A stretch of 12,195 nt of DNA from the NCBI GenBank assembly GCA_903834855.1, contig CAILKS010000017.1:1-12195 (forward strand), given 5' to 3'. Both the position numbers and the translations under genes were made by a program. This document shows positions 6,769 through 11,476 of the stretch, in pieces. The notes beneath the pieces were generated by a model, which did not search any database, was not told the origin of the DNA, and saw nothing but the letters and a program-made list of their open reading frames with translations. The stretch is from an uncultured bacterium (GTDB taxonomy: Bacteria > Patescibacteriota > Minisyncoccia > Phycocordibacterales > UBA5272). The first letter of the stretch is position 1. Each line of letters starts with the position of its first letter.

Positions 6769-7407
6769 ATGTGGACTATTAAACTTTTAATATCAAAAAT
6801 ACTCTATTATTTTTTCCCATCTCGTTGTTATGTTTGTAAAAAGGAGGACAAAACTATATGTGATAATTGTATAAATAAATTTCCTAAAAACATAGATGTA
6901 CAAGCCTTTTATATAAAAAGTATTTTTAGTTTCAAATATCAAGAAATTAAAAATATAATACATGCGATAAAGTATTATCACAGAAAAGATTTAATTAAAC
7001 CTTTAGCTATTGTTGCGTCTAATGAATTACAAAAAGCTATCAACCATCAACCAGTAACCATTAACTGGGTCCTCGTTCCTATTCCAATGCCAACAATGAG
7101 AAAATATATGCGTGGGTACAATCAAGCTGAATTACTCGCAAAAGAAATATCAGAAATAATTTCAATTCCAATTAATAATAATCTAATAATTCGTGTAAAA
7201 AATCCTAAGCGCCAAGTAAAAACTAAAAATAAAAGTGAGCGATTAAAAAATCAACATAATAGTTTTAAAATTATTAATGATGTTTCTAATTTAGATATAA
7301 TTTTAGTAGATGATGTAACAACAACTGGGGCGACTATTGATGAAGCTAGAAATATACTAATAAAAAATGGTGCGAACAAGGTGATAGCAATTACAGTAGC
7401 GCATTAA
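6769..7407 (+). CDS. comFC: ComFC-type phosphoribosyltransferase family protein
   Basis: 212 residues, typical ComF/GntX length. An N-terminal zinc-ribbon-like CxxC pair is present (C20, C23, C31, C34). The conserved VPIPMPTMRKYMRGYNQAELLAK (103-125) and RQVKTKNKSERLKNQHNSF (148-166) blocks mark the ComFC family. The PRPP-binding loop IILVDDVTTTGAT is at 177-189. ComFC is needed for transformation in several naturally competent bacteria, probably handling incoming single-stranded DNA in the cytoplasm; its reaction is unsettled. Divergent placement next to the pilus operon supports a competence role. It is the only plus-strand gene here and is clearly AT-rich in codon choice. No ribosome binding site is evident. 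Confidence 0.92.
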   Translation: MWTIKLLISKILYYFFPSRCYVCKKEDKTICDNCINKFPKNIDVQAFYIKSIFSFKYQEIKNIIHAIKYYHRKDLIKPLAIVASNELQKAINHQPVTINWVLVPIPMPTMRKYMRGYNQAELLAKEISEIISIPINNNLIIRVKNPKRQVKTKNKSERLKNQHNSFKIINDVSNLDIILVDDVTTTGATIDEARNILIKNGANKVIAITVAH

Positions 7408-7529
7408 AATAGTTAATAGGTAAGAGAAATAAAGTTAAGAGGAAAGAGTAAATACAAATACAGGACGACCGCGAAGCGGTCGTCCTGTATAACTCTAAAC
7501 TCTCTCCTTTATCTTCTCTTAACTATTTT
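7406..7529. repeat. Composite palindrome at the comFC 3' end with a 15-bp GC-rich hairpin
   Basis: The core 7458-7472 / GAA / 7476-7490 is a perfect 15-bp hairpin (ATACAGGACGACCGC arms). It is flanked by imperfect inverted arms: AAAATAGTTAA (7406-7416) and AAGAGGAAAGAGT on the left answer ACTCTCTCC...TTAACTATTTT (7499-7529) on the right, with indels. It begins in the comFC stop codon and ends just before the convergent gene's stop (7533). It may stop transcription in both directions, but lacks a clean U-tract. Confidence 0.65.
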
Positions 7530-7532
7530 CCC

Positions 7533-8192
7533 CTAATTTCCTCCTAAAAATCCTCTGAAGAAATTCTTAAAACGCATTCCAACACCATCTCCAACTGATT
7601 GTCCAACACCATCAACAGATTCTCCCTTAACTTCACCAGTATTTCTTCTTGGCATAGGAGGAATATTACGGTCTGTACTACTTCCTACATTTTGACGATT
7701 ACTGTCTGTGGTGCTTCCTATATTCTGACGATTATCATCTGTATAAATAGGCATTCTTGGGCCTGGAACTGGTCCATTATTTATTTTTCTTGTACCAATA
7801 ACTTCTTTTATTTTTACTTGATATTCATAACGAATATTTTTTATTTTTGTCTCCATCTCTATGGCTAATGCTTTTATTTTTGCATCAGTTAATGAATCCC
7901 CTGTCATAGGAATTGGGGGTTGTCCATCACCTCTAACCTCACCATTGTCACCCCCTGTATTATCATCTTTCTTTTCTCCGTTAGTATCTCCTACCGAACC
8001 CACTCCTTTTATTCCAGATGGTTGTGGGGGTGTAGCTGTTGTTGGTCTTTGTGTAGGAATTACACGTCTCATCATATTTTCACGAATTGGTTTCTGTCCT
8101 TGTACCTCTACTTGAACTTGGGTTTGAGTTTCTGCATTTGCAAAAATTGTTCCCGCAACTAAAACTGCTGTTAACATTGTTATTTTTTTCAT
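7533..8192 (-). CDS. Secreted low-complexity protein of unknown function
   Basis: 219 residues with a clear signal peptide: MKK, a hydrophobic core TMLTAVLVAGTIF, and probable cleavage after ANA at residue 20. The mature part is mostly disordered: a Q/V-rich start (21-33), Pro/Thr/Gly/Asp-rich linkers (45-97) and one likely helix SLTDAKIKALAIEMETKIKN and onward (100-136). A short imperfect tandem repeat follows, DDNRQNIGSTTD / DSNRQNVGSSTD (152-174). A basic-aromatic end MRFKNFFRGFLGGN (206-219) could touch a membrane. I do not recognise a family. A good promoter precedes it. It is convergent with comFC and downstream of rpiB. A surface or envelope role is a guess based on export only. Confidence 0.8.
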   Translation of the reverse strand: MKKITMLTAVLVAGTIFANAETQTQVQVEVQGQKPIRENMMRRVIPTQRPTTATPPQPSGIKGVGSVGDTNGEKKDDNTGGDNGEVRGDGQPPIPMTGDSLTDAKIKALAIEMETKIKNIRYEYQVKIKEVIGTRKINNGPVPGPRMPIYTDDNRQNIGSTTDSNRQNVGSSTDRNIPPMPRRNTGEVKGESVDGVGQSVGDGVGMRFKNFFRGFLGGN

Positions 8193-8207
8193 AAATTTTT
8201 AATTTTA

Positions 8208-8238
8208 ATTATATTAATCTGTCTTTTTAGTATATCAA
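8208..8238 (-). promoter_or_regulatory. Promoter of the secreted low-complexity protein gene
   Basis: On the minus strand TTGATA (8238-8233) and TATAAT (8213-8208) are separated by 19 nt, and the -10 box ends 15 nt before the ATG at 8192. Both hexamers are close to consensus. The spacing is slightly long and the expected leader is only about 9 nt, with no Shine-Dalgarno. Confidence 0.5.
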
Positions 8239-8253
8239 GAAAAGAATAAACTC

Positions 8254-8280
8254 ACAGGTTAGTAGTTAGGAGAAAATACA
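8254..8280. repeat. AGTTARGAGAAA-type dispersed repeat containing two heptads
   Basis: CACAGGTTAGTAGTTAGGAG followed by AAAATA resembles CACAGGAAATAGTTAAGAG followed by AAATA at 1661-1684. It includes two 7-bp units, GTTAGTA and GTTAGGA (8258-8271). As in the pilB-pilT gap, it stands directly beside a GAGGCG-type palindromic element. Confidence 0.55.
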
Positions 8281-8296
8281 AATATAATACCCGGCA

Positions 8297-8422
8297 CCAA
8301 ATAAGTAAAATTGCTTTAGATGCGAGGCGTACAAGATTTTTGTGACCAAAATGTACGAATAGTACTTTGCGGGAACAAAAATATTGTACAACAAAGCAGA
8401 TGAAGTGATTTTACTTATTTGG
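8297..8422 (+). repeat. GAGGCG/CAACAAA palindromic element, copy D, overlapping the rpiB 3' end
   Basis: The outer stem 8297-8311 (CCAAATAAGTAAAAT) pairs perfectly over 15 bp with 8408-8422. It continues inward through CTTTAG/GATGAAG with G-T wobbles to TGC/GCA. Internal loop GAGGCG (8324-8329) / CAACAAA (8389-8395), inner 14-bp stem 8330-8343 with 8375-8388 (one mismatch), tip GTAC-GAATA-GTAC (8353-8365). The right arm contains the last two rpiB sense codons and its stop (8415-8422). Stem sequences differ from copies A-C; loops and layout agree. Confidence 0.8.
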
Positions 8423-8879
8423 TTAATTCTTCGATTTGAAGAATACGATCAACGTGACGCTCATCATGTGAAAAATGTGTTCCTAAAAATAGATCAATTG
8501 CTTGCTTGGCTTCATTTAACGAAACAAATCTTGCACCAATTGAAAGTATGTTTGTATCATTGTGTTCACGAGATATTTTAATTACGTCGAGCGGTCCTCC
8601 AGCATAAGTTACCGCGCGCACATGTGCATATCTATTCGCTACTACTGCTTCCCCTACTCCAGAACCACCAAAAATAATAGCAACTGATGGATCGTGCTCT
8701 GCGTCAAACTTTACTTTTTCTGCAGCTCTCGCCATATATTCTGGATAATCATCTCCATTTTCCAATGTTAAAGCCCCACAATCATAAACTTCGTAATCTA
8801 CCTTTTCTTCAAGATATTTTTTAATTTCTTCTTTTAATTCAAAACCCGCATGATCAGTTGCTAAATAGATAGTTGACAT
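8415..8879 (-). CDS. rpiB: Ribose-5-phosphate isomerase B (RpiB/LacAB family)
   Basis: 154 residues, the usual RpiB length. DHAGFELK (9-16), DYPEYM (44-49), GGSGVGEAVVANR (71-83), SREHNDTNILSIGARFV (103-119) and RHVDR (141-145) are the family's substrate and active-site segments. The catalytic cysteine of E. coli-type RpiB (CGTGIG) is a glycine here, and a Glu follows at 77 in GVGE. That is the arrangement of Mycobacterium tuberculosis-type RpiB, in which this Glu is the base. It would interconvert ribulose-5-P and ribose-5-P in the non-oxidative pentose phosphate pathway. It lies 12 nt after the four-helix-bundle gene and is probably co-transcribed with gap upstream. Its 3' end forms one arm of a palindromic element. 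Confidence 0.94.
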   Translation of the reverse strand: MSTIYLATDHAGFELKEEIKKYLEEKVDYEVYDCGALTLENGDDYPEYMARAAEKVKFDAEHDPSVAIIFGGSGVGEAVVANRYAHVRAVTYAGGPLDVIKISREHNDTNILSIGARFVSLNEAKQAIDLFLGTHFSHDERHVDRILQIEELTK

Positions 8880-8880
8880 A

Positions 8881-8908
8881 GTTACTGGTTACTAGTTAAT
8901 GGTTGATA
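8881..8908. repeat. Heptad tandem repeat GTTANTR between rpiB and the four-helix-bundle gene
   Basis: Four 7-bp units on the plus strand: GTTACTG, GTTACTA, GTTAATG, GTTGATA. The tract starts 2 nt upstream of the rpiB ATG and supplies the stop and last codons (LSTIN) of the neighbouring minus-strand gene. The 13-mer GTTACTGGTTACT (8881-8893) recurs as an exact inverted copy at 9279-9291. Confidence 0.8.
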
Positions 8909-9251
8909 GTTTCTTAATAAATACAGTTAACATTTTCATAATTGAGTCTAATAAAAACATTAATTCATTATACTCTTTTTCAGTTATATAACCCAAATCT
9001 TTGACAAGAAGTACTTGCGTTTCTAATTCTGCTCCAGACCCTTGAGCAATTCTAAGAAAATTACAAAAATCTTTTTTACTACCTCTTTTACTTCCCTCCG
9101 CTATATTTGAGGGAATAGAAATTGAGGCTCTTCTTATTTGAGAAGTTAACCCATATATTTCATCTCTTGGAAATTTATTAGTCATTTTGTAAATAACTAA
9201 TACTAACTGATATGATAAACTCCAAACTTTTAAATCTTTATATGTACTCAT
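8892..9251 (-). CDS. Four-helix-bundle protein, S23 / 23S rRNA intervening-sequence protein family
   Basis: 119 residues, the normal size of this family. Opening YKDLKVW (4-10), then FPRDEIYGLTSQIRRASISI (27-46), PSNIAEGSKRG (47-57), FLRIAQGSGAELETQ (65-79) and DLGYI (85-89) are its conserved blocks. Such proteins are encoded inside 23S rRNA intervening sequences in some bacteria and as free genes in many others. A pentameric four-helix bundle is known structurally; the biochemical role is not established. Here it is inserted between gap and rpiB, bracketed by inverted heptad tracts (8881-8908 and 9264-9298), and its last five codons come from the repeat. That suggests a small mobile or transferred cassette. 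There is no rRNA nearby. Confidence 0.93.
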   Translation of the reverse strand: MSTYKDLKVWSLSYQLVLVIYKMTNKFPRDEIYGLTSQIRRASISIPSNIAEGSKRGSKKDFCNFLRIAQGSGAELETQVLLVKDLGYITEKEYNELMFLLDSIMKMLTVFIKKLSTIN

Positions 9252-9263
9252 TGTATTTTTTGT

Positions 9264-9298
9264 ATTTAACTACAAACCAGTAACCAGTAACTACTAAC
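9264..9298. repeat. Heptad tandem repeat GTTANTR between the four-helix-bundle gene and gap
   Basis: Five 7-bp units read on the minus strand: GTTAGTA, GTTACTG, GTTACTG, GTTTGTA, GTTAAAT. The first unit includes the gap stop codon (TAG, 9296-9294). The orientation is opposite to the tract at 8881, so the two bracket the four-helix-bundle gene as inverted repeats. Confidence 0.8.
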
Positions 9299-10349
9299 TT
9301 TTTATAGTCTTTCCTACTTTAGATACGTGCTCGACGAGCGTATTCGTATACCCCATCTCATTATCATACCAAGCCAAAACTTTTACGAGATTTCCACCAA
9401 CTACACGAGTCATTTTTAAATCTGCAATTGACGCATATGGAAGCCCAACAATATCACTGGAAACTAATTCCTCTTCTGTTGCTTGGAAAATACTTGACCA
9501 TCTAGCATCTTCACCCGCCATTCTTAAAATATTATTTACTTCTTCAGCCGTCGTATTTCTCTTTGCAATAAAAGTAATGTCTGCAATTGATCCAGCCGGT
9601 GTAGGAACACGAATAGATACCCCATCAAAAAGTCCTGTAAGGCTTGGAAATGCCTTTGTAACAGCAATTGCAGCACCAGTCGAAGAAGGTACGATGTTCT
9701 GTGCGGCAGCCCTCCCTTCACGAAAATCCTTCTTATTAGGCCCATCTACTATACCTTGTGAAGCAGTATAAGAATGCACTGTATTTAATATGGCTTTTTC
9801 AATACCAATAGCTTCATCTAAAATTGCAATAATAGGAGATGATGCATTTGTTGTACAAGAAGCATTAGAAGTAACTTCGCAGGTACCAAACTTTTCTTCA
9901 TTAACTCCCAATAAAATTGTTTCCCCTTTTACACTTGTATCTTTCCCTTCCTTTGCTGGCGCAGAAATGACCACGCGCTTTGCTCCACCTTTCAAATGAG
10001 CAATTGCTTTATCATAAGTAGTAAATAATCCTGTTGATTCTACAACAACATCAACTTCTAAACTTCCCCAAGGAATAGCACTTGGATCTTTTTCTTGAAA
10101 TACCCTAACTTTTGATTCAAATGCTCCACTAGTAATTAAATATTGTTCAGCCTCGTGAATTTCGGCCACAATATCATAAGGTGCCACTTTATAAACAGTG
10201 TCATATTGAAGTAAGTAAGCAAGATTATGTATATCTCCTAAATCGTTCACTGCGACCACTTCCATATCATCTCGCATTGCTGCAACTTTAAAAAATGCAC
10301 GACCAATACGCCCAAAACCATTTATTCCCACGAGAAGTTTTTTATCCAT
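9294..10349 (-). CDS. gap: Glyceraldehyde-3-phosphate dehydrogenase, type I
   Basis: 351 residues, slightly longer than the usual 330-340. Rossmann motif VGINGFGRIGR is at 7-17, and the Asp of VNDLGD (36) favours NAD+ over NADP+. The catalytic block SNASCTTNA has Cys165, and the active-site His192 is in TVHSYTASQ. The C-terminal signature WYDNEMGYTNTLVEHV is present (327-342). It catalyses oxidative phosphorylation of glyceraldehyde-3-P to 1,3-bisphosphoglycerate in glycolysis. HSYTASQ replaces the common HSYTNDQ, a mild variation. It lies 48 nt after an unknown membrane protein gene and is followed by the four-helix-bundle gene and rpiB, together a sugar-metabolism cluster. No Shine-Dalgarno is visible. 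Confidence 0.96.
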   Translation of the reverse strand: MDKKLLVGINGFGRIGRAFFKVAAMRDDMEVVAVNDLGDIHNLAYLLQYDTVYKVAPYDIVAEIHEAEQYLITSGAFESKVRVFQEKDPSAIPWGSLEVDVVVESTGLFTTYDKAIAHLKGGAKRVVISAPAKEGKDTSVKGETILLGVNEEKFGTCEVTSNASCTTNASSPIIAILDEAIGIEKAILNTVHSYTASQGIVDGPNKKDFREGRAAAQNIVPSSTGAAIAVTKAFPSLTGLFDGVSIRVPTPAGSIADITFIAKRNTTAEEVNNILRMAGEDARWSSIFQATEEELVSSDIVGLPYASIADLKMTRVVGGNLVKVLAWYDNEMGYTNTLVEHVSKVGKTIKS

Positions 10350-10372
10350 ATACAGATAGTATATAGCTCACT

Positions 10373-10400
10373 ATAGATAGTTACTAGTTGATAATTAATT
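10373..10400. repeat. Degenerate heptad tract between gap and the upstream gene
   Basis: Units on the plus strand: ATAGATA, GTTACTA, GTTGATA, ATTAATT. Two are exact units of the 8881 tract, in the same orientation. The tract ends at the stop codon of the membrane protein gene (10399-10401). Confidence 0.55.
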
Positions 10401-11082
10401 ATAACAATGAAGATATTTCTGTTTCATCTGGCAAAGCCTCTTTGGATTCTAACAATAAATTCCTTACACCATTTAATTCCTCTTCAGTAAAAGACTCTGG
10501 ACCGCCATTTATAAGACGATCTTTAATTTGATTCGCTGAATCGACAAGTTCATTTATTTTTGCAATGATTTCTTCATTTTGTTTTTTAGCAACGATATCA
10601 CCAGAGAAACTAGATAATTTTCTAGTCACATATCCACCAAGCATAATAAACATTAAAATAGCTGGAAGAAGAAACGAAACATCATCAATAAATTTAAGTG
10701 AATTATAATATTTTAAAAGTATACTTTTATAAGTTTCTGTATTTTCAATATATCTCATTGGATCTAGTCCATTTTGTTTTATTTTTTCTTTAATATCAGA
10801 AAACCAGCCTCTTATACCGTGTTTTTCTTTTTCTGTCTTTCCTTTTTTGAATTCATCAAAATCAGTTTTTGGCTGTTCCATTTCTTTTATTAACTGTTCA
10901 TGTTTTACAGGACTGTATCCAGTTATATTTCTCTCAGTTTCTTGGGCAAAGTGACCTGTTGTCACGCCAGCTAAAGCACTCAAAGAATAGGCAGCTACTC
11001 TAATTTTCATAAAATTCTTAAGCCTCAAATAGAGTTTCTCTTTTTTAGAAAGTGCCTCAAGATTTTCAATTAGTTGTTCCAT
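10399..11082 (-). CDS. Uncharacterised membrane protein with coiled-coil C-terminus
   Basis: 227 residues, no family recognised. The start EQLIENLEALSKKEKLYLRL (2-21) is a charged helix, followed by a moderately hydrophobic segment at about 27-46 (IRVAAYSLSALAGVTTGHFA), possibly a first membrane helix. A charged soluble loop of about 85 residues follows, rich in Lys/Glu, with HGIRGWFSDIKEKIK (88-102). A clear membrane helix lies at about 134-153 (DVSFLLPAILMFIMLGGYVT). The C-terminal 160-227 is predicted helical, with heptad-like leucines, and ends in an acidic tail. It is upstream of gap in the same direction, 49 nt apart. Nothing in the sequence ties it to glycolysis. Confidence 0.75.
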   Translation of the reverse strand: MEQLIENLEALSKKEKLYLRLKNFMKIRVAAYSLSALAGVTTGHFAQETERNITGYSPVKHEQLIKEMEQPKTDFDEFKKGKTEKEKHGIRGWFSDIKEKIKQNGLDPMRYIENTETYKSILLKYYNSLKFIDDVSFLLPAILMFIMLGGYVTRKLSSFSGDIVAKKQNEEIIAKINELVDSANQIKDRLINGGPESFTEEELNGVRNLLLESKEALPDETEISSLL

Positions 11083-11090
11083 ATAAGATA

Positions 11091-11096
11091 ATTATA
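11091..11096 (-). promoter_or_regulatory. Candidate -10 box for the membrane-protein/gap gene cluster
   Basis: TATAAT on the minus strand lies 8 nt before the ATG at 11082, which would give a nearly leaderless transcript. No good -35 box is visible in the very AT-rich upstream sequence, so this may be chance. Confidence 0.3.
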
Positions 11097-11157
11097 CATA
11101 AAATAATAATAAAAATCTTTTTTACTTATTAAAAGCAAATAAATTAACTTGATTGCT

Positions 11158-11175
11158 GTGGGCCCACGAGGAAAC
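11158..11175 (-). repeat. tRNA-Trp 3'-end-like fragment, distal copy
   Basis: Read on the plus strand, GTGGGCCCACGAGGAAAC matches 15 of 18 positions of 11405-11422 (GCGGGCCCACAAGGAATC), the T-arm/acceptor 3' end of tRNA-Trp, in the same orientation. No other tRNA parts are present here. Confidence 0.55.
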
Positions 11176-11209
11176 TGTTATTACTTTGGTATTTTATTTC
11201 ATGCCTTTG

Positions 11210-11324
11210 GCGGGCTCACAAGGAATCTCCTACAAGTTTCGTCTCGTCGCCACTCGACGAACTCGCAGGCCGCCGCTCGTGGTTTTTTCTGCTGAAAAAA
11301 CATCACTGTACCCATTCGATTCCT
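11210..11324. repeat. GC-rich element with tRNA-like ends and two internal hairpins
   Basis: The left end GCGGGCTCACAAGGAATC (11210-11227) matches the tRNA-Trp 3' end at 17 of 18 positions, same orientation. The right end TTCGATTCCT (11315-11324) is the T-loop/T-stem sequence on the opposite strand. Between them lie two hairpins, TCGTCG-CCACT-CGACGA (11243-11259) and GTTTTTTC-TGCT-GAAAAAAC (11282-11301), and a stretch far richer in G+C than its surroundings (about 11240-11282). An open frame crosses it but has no support as a gene. With the flanks it accounts for the 11083-11405 gap. Confidence 0.55.
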
Positions 11325-11327
11325 CAC

Positions 11328-11349
11328 GCATGTGACGCAGGTCACATGC
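11328..11349. repeat. Small perfect hairpin inserted in the duplicated tRNA 3' end
   Basis: GCATGTGAC-GCAG-GTCACATGC is a perfect 9-bp hairpin. It splits the plus-strand copy of the tRNA 3' end between TTCGATTCCT (ending 11324, then CAC) and TGTGGGCCCGC (from 11350). In the genuine tRNA the two parts are contiguous. Confidence 0.65.
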
Positions 11350-11415
11350 TGTGGGCCCGCAAATACTAAAAAGCAACATCAAAAGATGTTGCTTTTTAGT
11401 ATTTGCGGGCCCACA
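11350..11415. terminator. 31-bp perfect hairpin containing a bidirectional terminator and the tRNA-Trp 3' end
   Basis: Arms 11350-11380 and 11385-11415 are perfectly complementary over 31 bp around an AAAA loop. The inner part, AAAAAGCAACATC...GATGTTGCTTTTT, has the stem-plus-T-run form of an intrinsic terminator in both directions. It would end the HTH-gene/tRNA-Trp transcript on the minus strand. The outer 10 bp include the 3' acceptor strand of the tRNA itself, so the hairpin competes with tRNA folding in the precursor. Confidence 0.75.
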
Positions 11416-11476
11416 AGGAATCGAACCTTGGTCTGCTCTTTTGGAGAGAGATATACTGCCTCTGTACTATAGGCCC
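11406..11476 (-). tRNA. trnW: tRNA-Trp (anticodon CCA)
   Basis: The minus-strand 71-mer folds as a cloverleaf. Acceptor GGGCCTA/TGGGCCC with one G-U, D-stem GTAC/GTAT with loop AGAGGCA, and anticodon stem TCTCT/AGAGC (last pair mismatched) around loop CTCCAAA, giving anticodon CCA. The variable loop is AGAC, the T-arm CAAGG-TTCGATT-CCTTG and the discriminator G. CCA is not encoded (the genome continues GCAAAT). Its first 10 nt overlap the 3' end of the upstream HTH gene, so it must be cut from a joint transcript or started inside that gene. A terminator-like hairpin follows directly and takes in the acceptor 3' strand. Confidence 0.9.

Noticed and set aside
7599..8162. Several overlapping plus-strand frames opposite the secreted protein gene
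   Set aside because: They are antisense to a gene with a clear signal peptide and promoter. Low-complexity codons keep the opposite frames open.
11153..11335. Open frame of 60 codons on the plus strand through the GC-rich element
   Set aside because: It spans tRNA-like fragments and two perfect hairpins, has no ribosome binding site and resembles no protein domain. The frame is most likely open by chance over a structured repeat.
11406..11476. Alternative reading of the tRNA as Gly (TCC) or Glu (CTC)
   Set aside because: Those anticodons need C or a misplaced base at position 33 and break the anticodon stem. CCA gives T33, a 7-nt loop and four paired stem positions.
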